Shown one piece after another: positions 30,545-42,959 of a stretch of 64,000 nucleotides of DNA. Source of the DNA: Xenorhabdus cabanillasii. GTDB taxonomy: Bacteria > Pseudomonadota > Gammaproteobacteria > Enterobacterales > Enterobacteriaceae. The notes beneath the pieces are model-generated. The model had not been told where the DNA came from and did not search any database. It saw nothing but the letters and a program-made list of their open reading frames with translations. The stretch lies in contig NZ_QTUB01000001.1 of assembly GCF_003386665.1 (NCBI RefSeq), positions 310,001 through 374,000 on the forward strand. Reading direction: 5' to 3'. A program made the translations under genes and the position numbers. Every line of letters begins with the position of its first letter. Position 1 is the stretch's first letter.

Positions 30545-31774
30545 ATGGCGTGGAATCAGCCCGGTAATAACGGACAGGACCGCGACCCGTGGGGAAGCAG
30601 CAATAATAATGGCGGCAACTCCGGCGGCAACAATAAAGGTGGTCGAAACCGTGGGGCAACTGATCTCGACGATCTGTTCCGTAAACTGAGTGAAAAACTC
30701 GGTGGTCTCGGTGGAAACAAAAGTGGAAATGGTTCTGGACAGAACTTTAAATTTGGTGGGCGTCTTATTAGTCTTGCCGTTGCTGCTGCAGTTGCTGTTT
30801 GGGTTGTAAGTGGTTTCTATACAATTAAAGAAACAGAACGTGGCGTTGTTACCCGATTTGGTAAATTTAGCCATATCGTGCAGCCCGGCTTGAACTGGAA
30901 GATGACATTTATCGACCGGGTTCGTGCAGTTAACGTTGAATCTGTTCGTGAATTGGCAACATCGGGTGTCATGTTGACATCGGATGAAAACGTAGTACGT
31001 GCTGAAATGAACGTTCAGTATCGTGTTACTAACCCTGCCGCCTATCTTTTCAATGTCACTAATCCTGATAACAGTCTGCGTCAAGCAACCGACAGTGCTG
31101 TGCGCGGGGTTGTTGGCAAATACACAATGGAAAAAATCCTGACTGCGGATCGTACTATTGTGCGTAACGATACCCAAAAGGTACTGGAAGAAACCATCCG
31201 TCCGTACGATATGGGGATCACTTTGTTGGATGTTAACTTCCAGACTGCACGTCCACCTGAAGAAGTGAAAGCGGCGTTTGATGACGTTATCGCAGCCCGC
31301 GAAGAAGAGCAGAAAACGATTCGTGAAGCAGAGGCTTATAAAAACTCTGTCTTGCCGATTGCTAAGGGTGATGCTCAACGTATTATCGAAGAAGCTAAAG
31401 CCTATAAAGTCAGCGTGGTATTGAATGCACAGGGTGAAGTAGCAAGTTTCGCTAAAATTCTGCCAGAATATAAAGCTGCACCGGAAATTACCCGTGAGCG
31501 CCTTTATATTGAGACAATGGAGCGTGTTCTGAGTAATACCCGTAAAGTGATTGCAAATGAAAAGAGCAACAATATGCTGGTATTGCCACTGGATCAGGTT
31601 CTGCGTAGTCAGGCTGAAGCAGCAAAGGTTAAGCCATCAGAAGTGAAGGTAACATCAGGGCAGCGCAGTACGACACATACTGCACCAACACACGGGCCAT
31701 CTGGTTATGGCAGTTCTGGCTATGATGATTCAAACAACCTGCGTGGTGATACGACAAGACAAGGGAGACCATAA
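30545..31774 (+). CDS. hflK: FtsH modulator subunit HflK
   Basis: Inner-membrane SPFH/band-7 protein forming the HflKC cage around the FtsH protease. 409 residues: Gly/Asn-rich cytoplasmic N-terminus (1-75), one transmembrane helix (about 76-95, LISLAVAAAVAVWVVSGFY), SPFH domain starting TERGVVTRFGKF (about 98), coiled coil with EEEQKTIREAEAY, and a low-complexity C-terminus. It is 2 bp from hflC. The GGAG-containing Shine-Dalgarno is 6 bases upstream. Confidence 0.97.
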   Translation: MAWNQPGNNGQDRDPWGSSNNNGGNSGGNNKGGRNRGATDLDDLFRKLSEKLGGLGGNKSGNGSGQNFKFGGRLISLAVAAAVAVWVVSGFYTIKETERGVVTRFGKFSHIVQPGLNWKMTFIDRVRAVNVESVRELATSGVMLTSDENVVRAEMNVQYRVTNPAAYLFNVTNPDNSLRQATDSAVRGVVGKYTMEKILTADRTIVRNDTQKVLEETIRPYDMGITLLDVNFQTARPPEEVKAAFDDVIAAREEEQKTIREAEAYKNSVLPIAKGDAQRIIEEAKAYKVSVVLNAQGEVASFAKILPEYKAAPEITRERLYIETMERVLSNTRKVIANEKSNNMLVLPLDQVLRSQAEAAKVKPSEVKVTSGQRSTTHTAPTHGPSGYGSSGYDDSNNLRGDTTRQGRP

Positions 31775-31776
31775 TT

Positions 31777-32787
31777 ATGCGTAAGTCGTTCGTCTTTGCT
31801 ATTGCCGCCGTATTGGTTGTGCTGTATTCATCAATATTTATCGTATATGAAGGTCAGCGTGGTATTGTGTTGCGCTTTGGCAAAGTGGTGCGTGATGCTG
31901 AAAATAAGGCAATGGTTTATCAGCCCGGCCTGCATTTTAAAATTCCATTTATTGAAACTGTCAAAACACTTGATGCCCGTATCCAGACTATGGATATCAA
32001 GGCTGACCGCTTTCTGACAAGTGAAAATAAAGACCTGATTGTTGACTCTTATCTGAAATGGCGGATTAAAGATTTCAGTAGCTATTATCTGGCAACGGGG
32101 AATGGTTCAATTTCTCAAGCTGAAGTGCTGTTAAAACGTAAGTTCAGTGACCGCCTGCGTTCTGAAATTGGTCGTCTGGATGTTCGTGGCATTGTGACAG
32201 ACTCCCGTGGTCGTTTGACGACGGATGTGCGTAATGCCCTGAACCTGGGTACAGGTGATGATAATTCTTCCGCAGACAGCGCAATCGTCTCTGCCGCTGC
32301 CCGTGTGAAGAAAGAAACTAAAAGTGAACAACCCGCTTTTAACCCGAACAGCATGGCTGCGTTAGGGATTGAAGTTGTGGATGTCCGTATCAAGCAAATC
32401 AACTTGCCTGATGAAGTTTCTGGTGCAATCTACCAGCGTATGCGTGCAGAACGTGAAGCGGTAGCACGTCGCCATCGTTCACAGGGTATGGAAGAAGCTG
32501 AGAAGGTTCGTGCTGCGGCTGACAAGTCGGCTACTGAGGTTAAAGCAGCGGCATATAGTCAGGCACTGGTTTTACGTGGTGAAGGCGATGCAGAAGCCAC
32601 TAAACTGTTTGCTGATGCTTTCAGTAAAGATCCTGATTTCTACGCTTTCATCCGTAGCTTGCGTGCTTATGAGAAAAGCTTCAAGAATGAGGGGAATATC
32701 ATGGTTCTCAGCCCGGATACTGATTTCTTCCGTTATATGAAAGAGCCGACGAAACAGCGTGGCCATGTTAACCGTGCTGATAACTAA
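31777..32787 (+). CDS. hflC: FtsH modulator subunit HflC
   Basis: Partner of HflK. 336 residues. N-terminal membrane anchor (FVFAIAAVLVVLYSSIFIVY), SPFH domain starting EGQRGIVLRFGKV, coiled coil AEREAVARRHRSQGMEEAEKV, and the FYAFIRSLRAYEKSF C-terminal motif. Contains an Asn/Ser/Asp insert near residue 160 as in enterobacterial HflC. Followed by a strong terminator. E. coli's yjeT, which lies between hflC and purA, is missing. Confidence 0.97.
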   Translation: MRKSFVFAIAAVLVVLYSSIFIVYEGQRGIVLRFGKVVRDAENKAMVYQPGLHFKIPFIETVKTLDARIQTMDIKADRFLTSENKDLIVDSYLKWRIKDFSSYYLATGNGSISQAEVLLKRKFSDRLRSEIGRLDVRGIVTDSRGRLTTDVRNALNLGTGDDNSSADSAIVSAAARVKKETKSEQPAFNPNSMAALGIEVVDVRIKQINLPDEVSGAIYQRMRAEREAVARRHRSQGMEEAEKVRAAADKSATEVKAAAYSQALVLRGEGDAEATKLFADAFSKDPDFYAFIRSLRAYEKSFKNEGNIMVLSPDTDFFRYMKEPTKQRGHVNRADN

Positions 32788-32848
32788 TGAGTTCTGATAG
32801 GTGAACTGTTTTATATTCGCCTGAATTGAAAAAAGAAATCTCATCTGA

Positions 32849-32879
32849 GCCACTGTAAGAAAACTTACAGTGGCTTTTT
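32849..32879 (+). terminator. Terminator after hflC
   Basis: Perfect 11-bp stem GCCACTGTAAG / CTTACAGTGGC, AAAA loop, TTTTT tail. Confidence 0.93.
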
Positions 32880-33020
32880 CATACTAGTTTTTTGTCTGCC
32901 ATCATTACCAATGTTTACTTAGCAGCCCATTAATATGACGAAACGAAATAACAGAAGTGAGAAAAAATACTGAAAGGTGCTAAATGAGATGTTAGAATCC
33001 ATTTTTAAGCAACCGAGTGA

Positions 33021-34328
<1,308 letters not shown>

Positions 34329-34358
34329 TTGATGATTTTAAATCTTTAAAGTATCTGT

Positions 34359-34380
34359 AACCGGGCCTTATGCCCGGTTT
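34359..34380 (+). terminator. Terminator after purA
   Basis: AACCGGGC / GCCCGGTT stem with a CTTAT loop, followed by TTAATTTA. The U-tract is weak. Confidence 0.65.
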
Positions 34381-34553
34381 AATTTACTGGCAAGTCAGCA
34401 ATACGTGCCTACTCATCCCCGTCGCCTTGCTCTTCCCAAGTTAATGACCTCTTTTCCAGCAACAATTTTGTGTTCAGCTATAGCTTCGCGAAAATATATG
34501 CGAGTTTATATGATTTGGTTTTGACTAGTTCCAATTTACATACATTGCAGCGA

Positions 34554-35471
34554 TCATTTAATAGTTTTAGTGGATTGGCTACATGTCAATATAGCTTGAC
34601 GTAGCCAGCGATGTGCTGCATCTCTTTCTCGCCTAATGTGCCAGGCTTGCTGATATGTAAATTCGGGAAGAACAAAAGGCGGCTTGAATTGTCGTAGTGT
34701 CTTGTACCGACACATTGGTTCTAAGATTCGGCTGGCAACGGTCAAAATGAGGTCAGTGCCAGGCAATAACTCCACCGCCACACTCCAGTGAGGTAAAGCT
34801 AAGGCGATATGACGCTTTAGCCCTAATGATGTTAAGGTTTTTTCGATTTCATCATTCGCATCGGGTCGTAAGGCCAGCATCACGTGAGGACGTTGTAGCC
34901 ATTCCTCTAGTGACAATTCTCCTTTGGTTGGTAGCACCGCTTTATCTGCCAGGCTGACGAATTCTTCAGGAAAAAGTTCCTGAACCTGAATATATTCTGG
35001 TGCGTCAGGAAAGATCCCTAAAGCAAGATCAAGTTCACCATCTGCAAGTTGTGCGAGCATCGTTTCCCTGCTTGCCTGGCTAATTGCAAGATCAATCCCT
35101 GGTGCCCATTTGCGAACATACCGTACTAGCGGGGGGAGTATGAGCCGTGCCGCATAATCTGATAAGGAAAGCCGGAAACACCTATGGGCTTGCGATGGAT
35201 CGAATTCAGATGTGCACAGCAAGCTGTTTAGGCTGCCCAGGGCGTCATTGAGTGGTTGTATCAGCGCCTGGGAGCGTGTTGTCAAGGTCATTCGACCATT
35301 ACGTCGTATCAATAAAGGGTCATTGAAGTGTGTTCGAAGCTGTGCGAGTGCGTGGCTGATAGCTGGTTGGCTCTTATGCAATCGTAAAGAGGCTCGGGTG
35401 ACATGTTTCTCTGTTAGTAAAGCATGCAATGTCAGTAGCAGGTTAAGGTCGATTCTGCGAAGTTCATCCAT
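34554..35471 (-). CDS. LysR-family transcriptional regulator
   Basis: 305-residue LysR regulator: N-terminal winged helix (ELRRIDLNLLLTLHALLTEK and LRLHKSQPAISHALAQLR, residues about 3-50) and a C-terminal type-2 periplasmic-binding effector domain. The SQPAISHALAQLR recognition helix resembles the NodD/LeuO-like branch. Divergent from the unrecognised gene at 35664 with a 190-bp gap, so that gene is the likely target. The inducer is unknown. Confidence 0.9.
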   Translation of the reverse strand: MDELRRIDLNLLLTLHALLTEKHVTRASLRLHKSQPAISHALAQLRTHFNDPLLIRRNGRMTLTTRSQALIQPLNDALGSLNSLLCTSEFDPSQAHRCFRLSLSDYAARLILPPLVRYVRKWAPGIDLAISQASRETMLAQLADGELDLALGIFPDAPEYIQVQELFPEEFVSLADKAVLPTKGELSLEEWLQRPHVMLALRPDANDEIEKTLTSLGLKRHIALALPHWSVAVELLPGTDLILTVASRILEPMCRYKTLRQFKPPFVLPEFTYQQAWHIRRERDAAHRWLRQAILTCSQSTKTIK

Positions 35472-35663
35472 ACGGCGAATAATTAATATGTATATAAGTG
35501 ATTTCCATCAATTTACCAGATGAACGATGATTCAGATATCGTCATTAGTGCGTTTTTGCAAAGGAGCCATGTATGCAGCATAACTGCGATTTTTGCTCTT
35601 TTTTCCGCGCTTATTTTCTGAGTTCAATTTTTCTAAGTTCAATCCAGATTAGGAGGGTAAAAA

Positions 35664-36386
35664 ATGGGTATCGTAAAACTTCAATTCAGCAATGGTCGAA
35701 GTGAAGTAACAGGTGTTGAAAATGTCAATGCTATTTTGCGGAGTATCGGCGTGCGAATCAGCACATTGCCTATTCCCGAAGAAGTTAAGCCAATAATTAA
35801 GTCTTCTCAGACTCGTGCAATCACCGAAGAGGAACAGCACAAGTTGATTTCTATTTTCAACTTAAACCGTGCGGATTTACTGGAGCAAATCCGTCTGGCA
35901 GGACGTACACCTGAAATTCACCGTGGGGGCTATTTATCAATTTCGGAAGCAGGTGTGGCTCCTTATCCCAAAGTGTATGATATGAGGGCAATGACGCCTG
36001 AAACTCAAAGAGCTGTATTGAATAAATTTGGCCGGCTGCATGTAAACTCTGCGGACAGCGGTGCGGGCATTGATGAGGTCATGACCGTAGTTTCGGGTGG
36101 CCCGCTAACTTGGTTCTTCGTATTGCCTGATGGTGTGGTTGTGCGTCTGACTGTTGATTATGTTGGCCTGGATGATTTGGCTGTGCGTCTCAGTTATCCC
36201 GGATTAAGTATCCATGGTGGTTTCATGAATGCGGAGCAAGGTTTGCTTGTGGCGTATGCACATGGCCCGGAACTCTTTGTAATGCGCTATGCTGATCCCA
36301 GCGTATCTCATTCAGAATTGCTTGGGACTAATCCCTGGATTGATTTTTCGGAAGACAGGCCGAAGTTGTTTGATAAAGTGAAATAA
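35664..36386 (+). CDS. Unrecognised protein, target candidate of the divergent LysR
   Basis: 240-residue protein I do not recognise. It begins after an excellent Shine-Dalgarno (AGGAGG, 7 bases before the ATG). It is soluble, with no signal peptide or membrane segment. An N-terminal helical half (to about 85) is followed by a mixed, beta-rich half: GGYLSISEAGVAPYPKVYDM, GAGIDEVMTVVSGGPLTWFF, VLPDGVVVRLTVDYVGLDDL, and a Gly-rich YPGLSIHGGF. The second half could be a cupin-like barrel, but no metal-binding motif is clear. Monocistronic, followed by a hairpin, and divergent from a LysR regulator, a layout typical of inducible enzymes. Confidence 0.8.
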   Translation: MGIVKLQFSNGRSEVTGVENVNAILRSIGVRISTLPIPEEVKPIIKSSQTRAITEEEQHKLISIFNLNRADLLEQIRLAGRTPEIHRGGYLSISEAGVAPYPKVYDMRAMTPETQRAVLNKFGRLHVNSADSGAGIDEVMTVVSGGPLTWFFVLPDGVVVRLTVDYVGLDDLAVRLSYPGLSIHGGFMNAEQGLLVAYAHGPELFVMRYADPSVSHSELLGTNPWIDFSEDRPKLFDKVK

Positions 36387-36405
36387 ATTGATATTTAGAT
36401 AAACT

Positions 36406-36434
36406 GCTGGTGAGCTAAAATGCTCATCAGCTTC
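36406..36434 (+). terminator. Terminator after the 240-residue gene
   Basis: GCTGGTGAGC / GCTCATCAGC stem (one G-U pair), loop TAAAAT, followed by TTCTTGT. Confidence 0.55.
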
Positions 36435-36485
36435 TTGTAACGATTGTCCTTGATTTTTTCTCTTACAAAGTCGTATAGCTTCGAA

Positions 36486-36515
36486 TTTATCACTCGCCAC
36501 TTTATCACTCGCCAC
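36486..36515. repeat. 15-bp perfect tandem duplication
   Basis: TTTATCACTCGCCAC occurs twice head to tail in the region upstream of nsrR. Confidence 0.85.
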
Positions 36516-36689
36516 AAAAAGTTATGTTTACTGTCTGATTTTGTGTTTTAAGGAGATAGAAAGAGAGCAGCTCGTTTTGCTTAATTTTTAAAATACCCAC
36601 ATAATGTGACCAGCTAATGATAAACCAATAATATCTGTTTGTTTGGTTATCAATAATCCCCCGTTATATTCAGCCACCCAGAGGTAAGT

Positions 36690-37109
36690 GTGCAGTTAAC
36701 CAGTTTTACCGATTATGGCTTGCGTGCCCTGATTTATATGGCTTCTTTACCAGAAGGCCAGATAACAAACATTACTGAAGTAACAGAAGCTTACGGTGTC
36801 TCACGTAATCATATGGTAAAAATAATTAATCAACTGAGTAACTTGGGGCTAGTTAATGCCGTTAGGGGGAAAAATGGCGGTATTAGTCTGGGTAAGGCCG
36901 CCAGCGAGATTAAAATCGGTGATGTGGTTCGTGCATTAGAACCACTTGGATTAGTTAACTGTAGTAGTTGCCATATTACACCTGCTTGTCGTTTAAAATT
37001 AATATTGAATCAGGCAGTAGAAAAATTTTTGGCAGAATTGAATCAATATACTTTGGCCGATATGGTCGAAGACAATCGTCCCCTTTATAAATTGTTGCTG
37101 ACAAAATGA
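36690..37109 (+). CDS. nsrR: Nitric oxide-sensing repressor NsrR
   Basis: Rrf2-family [Fe-S] repressor of NO-detoxification genes. 139 residues, GTG start preceded by AGAGGT. The wHTH ([31 protein letters not shown]) and KNGGISLGK wing match E. coli closely. The cluster ligands are Cys91, Cys94 and Cys100 ([11 protein letters not shown]). In E. coli the first two cysteines are separated by four residues (CSSEFC), so this protein lacks two residues in the ligand loop. Upstream of rnr as in E. coli. The rnr frame has an ATG overlapping its stop. Confidence 0.95.
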   Translation: MQLTSFTDYGLRALIYMASLPEGQITNITEVTEAYGVSRNHMVKIINQLSNLGLVNAVRGKNGGISLGKAASEIKIGDVVRALEPLGLVNCSSCHITPACRLKLILNQAVEKFLAELNQYTLADMVEDNRPLYKLLLTK

Positions 37110-37165
37110 AGCAAGAAATGAAATATGGGGATAAACAGCTTACTGATGACAACAGAGGAATTGCG

Positions 37166-39631
37166 ATGTCAAAAGATCCTTTTCAGGAACGAGAGGCTGA
37201 AAAATACGAATCTCCTATCCCAAGTCGGGAATATATCTTGGATATCCTTTCTAAACACACCACTCCGGTAAGTCGTCAAGAATTAGCACAAGAGCTTCAG
37301 TTAACCAGCTCAGATGCGCAGGAAGCATTGCGCCGCCGTTTGCGGGCAATGGAGCGTGATGGACAATTAGTTTTCACTCGCCGCCAGTGTTATGCGTTGC
37401 CAGAAAGATTGGACTTATTGAAGGGTACAGTGATTGGTCATCGTGATGGCTACGGTTTTCTGCGAGTGGAAGGTCACAAAGAAGATTTTTATCTGTCGGC
37501 AGAGCAGATGAAGATGGCGATCCATGGCGATGTTGTACTGGCGCAACCTTTGCGCCCGGATCGTAAAGGTCGGGTTGAAGTTCGTATCGTAAGAGTGTTG
37601 GAGCCAAAGAACAGCCAAATCGTTGGACGGTATTTTATTGATGCCGGCATGGGGTTTGTTGTTCCTGATGATAGCCGTCTGTGTTTCGATATATTGATCC
37701 CTAAAGAGGAAATCTGTGGGGCAAGAATGGGTAATGTCGTCGTTGTGGAATTGACGAATCGCCCGACTCGCCGTACTAAAGCGATTGGCAAAATTGTTGA
37801 GGTACTCGGTGAAACGATGGGAACGAGCATGGCGGTTGATATTGCTCTCCGGACCCATGAAATCCCCTATAACTGGCCGCCAATGGTGGAAAAACAGGTC
37901 GCTGATCTGGATGAAGATGTACCGGAATCGGCTAAACAAGGGCGAGTTGATTTACGAGAATTACCATTAGTTACTATTGATGGTGAAGATGCCCGTGATT
38001 TCGATGATGCGGTTTATTGCGAAAGAAAACGGGGCGGTGGCTGGCGGTTATGGGTAGCGATTGCAGATGTCAGTTATTATGTGCGCCCACAAACCTCTTT
38101 GGATACCGAAGCGCGCAGCCGTGGTAACTCAGTTTATTTTCCATCGCAAGTTGTGCCAATGCTGCCGGAAGTTCTGTCGAATGGATTGTGTTCACTTAAC
38201 CCGGAAGTTGATCGCCTGTGTATGGTATGCGAAATGACGGTTTCCGCCCAAGGAAGGCTCTCTTCATACAAGTTTTATGAAGCTGTAATGAATTCTCATG
38301 CTCGTTTAACTTACACCAAAGTATGGAAAATCTTGCAGGGCGATCAAGAGCTGCGTGAGCATTACAAACCATTGGTAAAGCATATTGAGCACTTACATGA
38401 ACTTTATCAGGCATTGGATAAGTCGCGTGACGAGCGTGGCGCTATTTCGTTTGAATCTGAAGAAGCAAAGTTTATCTTCAATGCAGAACGTCGTATTGAG
38501 CGTATTGAACCGGTAGTACGTAACGATGCTCACAAACTCATTGAAGAGTGCATGATCCTGGCGAATATTGCGGCAGCTCGTTTTGTTGAAAAGCATCGTG
38601 AACCCGTTTTGTATCGTATTCATGACCGACCGAAAGAAGAAAGTATTCTGAATTTACGCTCAGTCTTTAATGAGTTGGGACTGAGTCTATTGGGAGGCAT
38701 GACACCAGAGCCAAAAGATTATGCTCAATTGATGAAAATAGTTGCTGAACGACCTGATCATGAACTATTGCAGACGATGTTGTTGCGCTCTATGAAACAG
38801 GCCATCTACGATCCGGAAAATCGTGGGCATTTTGGTCTTGCTCTGCGTTCTTACGCGCATTTTACATCGCCAATCCGCCGTTATCCTGATTTGGCATTGC
38901 ATCGTGCGATTAAGTACCTGCTGGCACAGGAGAATGGCACTGTTGAGCAGCATTGGACACCAACGGGTGGCTGGCACAACGATATGGAGCAGATGCTGCA
39001 ATTGGGTGACCACTGTTCAATGACTGAACGTCGTGCTGATGAAGCGACAAGAGATGTGGCAGATTGGCTGAAATGTGATTTCATGCAAGATCAGGTAGGT
39101 CATGTTTTCACCGGTCTGATTACCAGTGTGACTGGCTTTGGTTTCTTTGTCAGACTGCATGATCTTTTCATTGATGGTTTGGTACATGTTTCAACATTGG
39201 ATAATGACTATTACCGATATGATAATGTCGGCCAGCGTCTGATAGGTGAATCTTCCGGGCAGACTTACCGGCTCGGTGATGAAGTGGAAATTCGTGTAGA
39301 AGCGGTTCACATGGATGAGCGCAAGATTGACTTTACCCTGCTTTCTACCACCCGCAAAGCCCGTAATAAAGGTAAAACTGCAAGAGATAAGACGAAAAAA
39401 GGGGCTTCTGAACGTAAAAATGCTAAAAAAGGGCGGGATTATAAAAAATTAGCCAATTTCGAATCAGATCGCGTTGTCCGTCAAGACAGTGAGTTCCGTA
39501 AGAAGAAAAAAACAGAACAAGACAAATCAAACAATAAATCAGGCAAGAAGAAAAAAGTTTCAGACAAAACTAAAAAGATAACGGCAAAATTGAAAGCAAA
39601 ACGCGCGAAAAAAACGCGAGAAAATAGCTAA
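37166..39631 (+). CDS. rnr: Ribonuclease R
   Basis: Processive 3'-5' exoribonuclease that unwinds structured RNA and matures tmRNA and rRNA. 821 residues. Order: N-terminal HTH (about 20-85), cold-shock domains ([21 protein letters not shown] then [17 protein letters not shown]), RNB catalytic domain with the aspartate set [15 protein letters not shown]1 domain near the C-terminus ([17 protein letters not shown]), and a Lys-rich tail. Start at 37166 ([14 protein letters not shown]) matches E. coli and has GAGG upstream. An in-frame ATG at 37106 would add 20 residues. Confidence 0.97.
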   Translation: MSKDPFQEREAEKYESPIPSREYILDILSKHTTPVSRQELAQELQLTSSDAQEALRRRLRAMERDGQLVFTRRQCYALPERLDLLKGTVIGHRDGYGFLRVEGHKEDFYLSAEQMKMAIHGDVVLAQPLRPDRKGRVEVRIVRVLEPKNSQIVGRYFIDAGMGFVVPDDSRLCFDILIPKEEICGARMGNVVVVELTNRPTRRTKAIGKIVEVLGETMGTSMAVDIALRTHEIPYNWPPMVEKQVADLDEDVPESAKQGRVDLRELPLVTIDGEDARDFDDAVYCERKRGGGWRLWVAIADVSYYVRPQTSLDTEARSRGNSVYFPSQVVPMLPEVLSNGLCSLNPEVDRLCMVCEMTVSAQGRLSSYKFYEAVMNSHARLTYTKVWKILQGDQELREHYKPLVKHIEHLHELYQALDKSRDERGAISFESEEAKFIFNAERRIERIEPVVRNDAHKLIEECMILANIAAARFVEKHREPVLYRIHDRPKEESILNLRSVFNELGLSLLGGMTPEPKDYAQLMKIVAERPDHELLQTMLLRSMKQAIYDPENRGHFGLALRSYAHFTSPIRRYPDLALHRAIKYLLAQENGTVEQHWTPTGGWHNDMEQMLQLGDHCSMTERRADEATRDVADWLKCDFMQDQVGHVFTGLITSVTGFGFFVRLHDLFIDGLVHVSTLDNDYYRYDNVGQRLIGESSGQTYRLGDEVEIRVEAVHMDERKIDFTLLSTTRKARNKGKTARDKTKKGASERKNAKKGRDYKKLANFESDRVVRQDSEFRKKKKTEQDKSNNKSGKKKKVSDKTKKITAKLKAKRAKKTRENS

Positions 39632-39691
39632 CAACTACAGATAATCAGGGGCGGTTTCTGCCGCCTTCTATTTTTTAGGTATCATCCCGTC

Positions 39692-40429
39692 ATGAGTGAA
39701 ATTATCTACGGTATTCATGCCGTTAAAGCCTTATTGGAACGTGATCCACAGCGTTTTATGGAAGTTTATGTATTGAAAGGGCGCGAAGATCGCCGCTTAA
39801 CTCCGCTGTTACAGGAATTGGAAAATATCGGTATTTCAGTTCAACTGGCTAACCGTCAATGGTTGGATGCACAGACAGAAAACGCGGTACACCAGGGTAT
39901 TATTGCTAAGGTTAAGCCTGGACGACAATATCAGGAAAATGACTTACCTGATCTGTTAGCTCAATGGGAGCGTCCTTTCTTGTTGGTGCTGGATGGTGTC
40001 ACCGATCCGCATAATTTGGGAGCTTGCCTGCGGACTGCCGATGCGGCAGGAGTCGATGCAGTCATTGTCCCTCGTGATCGTTCCGCGCAGTTGAATGCAA
40101 CCGCGAAAAAAGTTGCCTGTGGTGCGGCAGAAAGCATTCCGCTGATCTGTGTCACGAACCTTGCCCGTACTCTGCGTTTACTACAAGAAAATAATGTTTG
40201 GATTGTAGGAACTGCGGGGGAAGCTACGCATTCTTTGTATCAAAGCAAACTGACAGGCCCGATGGCTCTGGTTATGGGGGCTGAGGGTGAAGGTATGCGT
40301 CGATTGACCCGTGAACATTGCGATGAACTGATTAGCATTCCGATGGCGGGTTCTGTCTCTTCCCTGAATGTATCGGTGGCAACAGGAATCTGCCTGTTTG
40401 AAATTGTGCGCCAAAGAAGCGCCCAATAG
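39692..40429 (+). CDS. rlmB: 23S rRNA (guanosine-2'-O-) methyltransferase RlmB
   Basis: SpoU-family methyltransferase for Gm2251 of 23S rRNA. 245 residues. N-terminal substrate-binding domain, then the knotted SAM domain with motif 1 ([19 protein letters not shown]), motif 2 ([12 protein letters not shown]) and motif 3 ([19 protein letters not shown]). Follows rnr by 60 bp. The E. coli yjfI-ulaG block between rlmB and rpsF is missing. Confidence 0.97.
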   Translation: MSEIIYGIHAVKALLERDPQRFMEVYVLKGREDRRLTPLLQELENIGISVQLANRQWLDAQTENAVHQGIIAKVKPGRQYQENDLPDLLAQWERPFLLVLDGVTDPHNLGACLRTADAAGVDAVIVPRDRSAQLNATAKKVACGAAESIPLICVTNLARTLRLLQENNVWIVGTAGEATHSLYQSKLTGPMALVMGAEGEGMRRLTREHCDELISIPMAGSVSSLNVSVATGICLFEIVRQRSAQ

Positions 40430-40560
40430 TTGCTTGAGTTTTTTTTATTGTGTGGGTATAGTGACGCGTCGATTTTTCAGCCGTACTCAACACGTTCCTT
40501 GCCTCCATGGGCCACGGCTGACCCTGACAGGAGGCTAATAATCCGTAAGGAGCAATTATA

Positions 40561-40959
40561 ATGCGTCATTACGAAATCGTTTTTATGGTCCATCCTGACC
40601 AAAGCGAACAGGTTCCGGGCATGATCGAGCGTTACAGTGCGACTATCACTAACGCGCAAGGTCAGATTCACCGTCTGGAAGACTGGGGCCGTCGTCAACT
40701 GGCTTATCCAATCAACAAACTGCACAAGGCTCACTACGTTCTGATGAACGTTGAAGCGCCACAAGAAGCGATTGATGAGCTGGAAACTAACTTCCGCTTC
40801 AACGATGCCGTTATCCGCAGCATGGTTATGCGTGTTAAGCACGCAATAACTGAACCATCACCAATGGTTAAGGCTAAAGACGAACGTCGCAGCCGTGACC
40901 TGGTCTTGGAAGAAGACCTGGTTGATGATGTTGATGAAGCTGGGGATTCTGAAGAGTAA
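40561..40959 (+). CDS. rpsF: 30S ribosomal protein bS6
   Basis: Small-subunit platform protein. 132 residues with [20 protein letters not shown] start, conserved [18 protein letters not shown], and an acidic tail (…DEAGDSEE) of the type extended by RimK. First gene of the rpsF-priB-rpsR-rplI operon. AAGGAG lies 6 bases upstream. Confidence 0.98.
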   Translation: MRHYEIVFMVHPDQSEQVPGMIERYSATITNAQGQIHRLEDWGRRQLAYPINKLHKAHYVLMNVEAPQEAIDELETNFRFNDAVIRSMVMRVKHAITEPSPMVKAKDERRSRDLVLEEDLVDDVDEAGDSEE

Positions 40960-40964
40960 TCACC

Positions 40965-41514
<550 letters not shown>

Positions 41515-41552
41515 TAGGCATAGTCCATTCACGACTTTGAGAGGATAAGGTA

Positions 41553-42005
41553 ATGCAAGTTATTCTGCTTGATAAAGTAGCAAACCTGGGTAGCCTGGGT
41601 GACCAAGTTAGCGTTAAAGCGGGTTATGCCCGTAACTTTTTAGTTCCACAGGGCAAAGCTGTTCCTGCAACTAAGAAAAACATCGAGTTCTTCGAAGCTC
41701 GCCGTGCTGAACTGGAAGCTAAACTGGCTGACATTTTGGCAGCAGCACAAGCTCGTGCAGAGCAAATCAACGCACTGGGTTCTGTCACTATCGCTTCTAA
41801 AGCGGGTGACGAAGGTAAATTGTTCGGTTCTATCGGTACTCGTGACATCGCTGACGCAGTTACTGCGGCTGGTGTTGCTGTATCTAAGAGCGAAGTTCGC
41901 CTGCCTAACGGCGTTCTGCGTACTGTTGGTGAGCACGAAGTTCACTTCCAGGTACACAGCGATGTATTCGCACAGTTGAACGTTAACATCGTTCCAGAAG
42001 CTTAA
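41553..42005 (+). CDS. rplI: 50S ribosomal protein bL9
   Basis: 150 residues: N-terminal globular domain ([33 protein letters not shown]), long connecting helix, C-terminal domain ([15 protein letters not shown]). Last gene of the operon; a strong terminator follows. Confidence 0.98.
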   Translation: MQVILLDKVANLGSLGDQVSVKAGYARNFLVPQGKAVPATKKNIEFFEARRAELEAKLADILAAAQARAEQINALGSVTIASKAGDEGKLFGSIGTRDIADAVTAAGVAVSKSEVRLPNGVLRTVGEHEVHFQVHSDVFAQLNVNIVPEA

Positions 42006-42035
42006 TCTCTGATTAGCGACAGAACATGTGAACAC

Positions 42036-42064
42036 AAAAAACGCTGGCAATGCCGGCGTTTTTT
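42036..42064 (+). terminator. Terminator of the rpsF-rplI operon
   Basis: AAAAAACGCTGGC - AAT - GCCGGCGTTTTTT, one wobble pair, built-in T run. Confidence 0.93.
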
Positions 42065-42276
42065 GTTGGTTAAACCAAAATATATCTATGAAATGATGAC
42101 TTTGATCAGTTCAGTCACTCCGCCAGATTGGCGAATGACAAAAGTAGTCATCTCTGGCTCCCCTCTTATTTATGTTTTACAAAAGTAAAACTTCTTTTTA
42201 AATCCCTTCACGCGTTTACCCATCCAGACAGGGCTGTTATGCTTGAACCTTTACTCATTTAATAACAGGTAATTTC

Positions 42277-42897
42277 ATGACAAAACCTTCTTTTGAATCT
42301 ATTGAGGCGCGGGCAAGCTACGGTATTGGTTTGCAGGTTGGACAACAATTGCAGGAATCTGGTTTGCAGGGATTAGAGCCAGAAGCTCTGCTGGCAGGTT
42401 TGTGTGATGCATTGGAAGACCGTACTCCGGTTCTTCCTGTGGAAGAACTGCATCGTGCTCTGCGTGAAGTACATGAACGTGCTGATAGCGTTCGTCGTGA
42501 ACGCCAGCAGTCGATGGCAGAAGAAGGCAAAAAGTTCCTGGCAGAAAATGCACAGCGTGAAGGTATAAATAGCACAGAATCTGGTTTGCAATTCTCTGTT
42601 CTGACTCAGGGTGATGGCACAATCCCTGCCCGCAGTGATCGTGTCCGTGTTCACTATACCGGTCGCCTGATTGATGGCACTGTGTTTGATAGCTCTGTAC
42701 AGCGTGGAACACCAGCAGAATTCCCTGTCAGCGGTGTGATCCCAGGTTGGATTGAAGCGCTGACTCTGATGCCTGTTGGTTCCAAGTGGGAGCTCTATAT
42801 TCCGCATAATCTGGCTTATGGTGAACGTGGTGCCGGTGCTTCCATTCCTCCTTACAGTACATTGATATTTGAAGTCGAACTACTTGAGATTCTGTAA
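42277..42897 (+). CDS. fklB: FKBP-type peptidyl-prolyl isomerase FklB (FKBP22)
   Basis: Cytoplasmic prolyl isomerase of 206 residues, the same length as E. coli FklB. N-terminal helical dimerisation domain (to about 90), then the FKBP barrel with [33 protein letters not shown] and the active-site [14 protein letters not shown]. Confidence 0.95.
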   Translation: MTKPSFESIEARASYGIGLQVGQQLQESGLQGLEPEALLAGLCDALEDRTPVLPVEELHRALREVHERADSVRRERQQSMAEEGKKFLAENAQREGINSTESGLQFSVLTQGDGTIPARSDRVRVHYTGRLIDGTVFDSSVQRGTPAEFPVSGVIPGWIEALTLMPVGSKWELYIPHNLAYGERGAGASIPPYSTLIFEVELLEIL

Positions 42898-42908
42898 TTC
42901 TAATTAAT

Positions 42909-42934
42909 AAAATAGCTGGTTAGCCGGCTATTTT
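42909..42934 (+). terminator. Terminator after fklB
   Basis: AAAATAGCTGG / CCGGCTATTTT with a TTAG loop, T-rich 3' side. Confidence 0.8.
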
Positions 42935-42959
42935 ATTTTAGAAAATGCAGAGGTGTATG

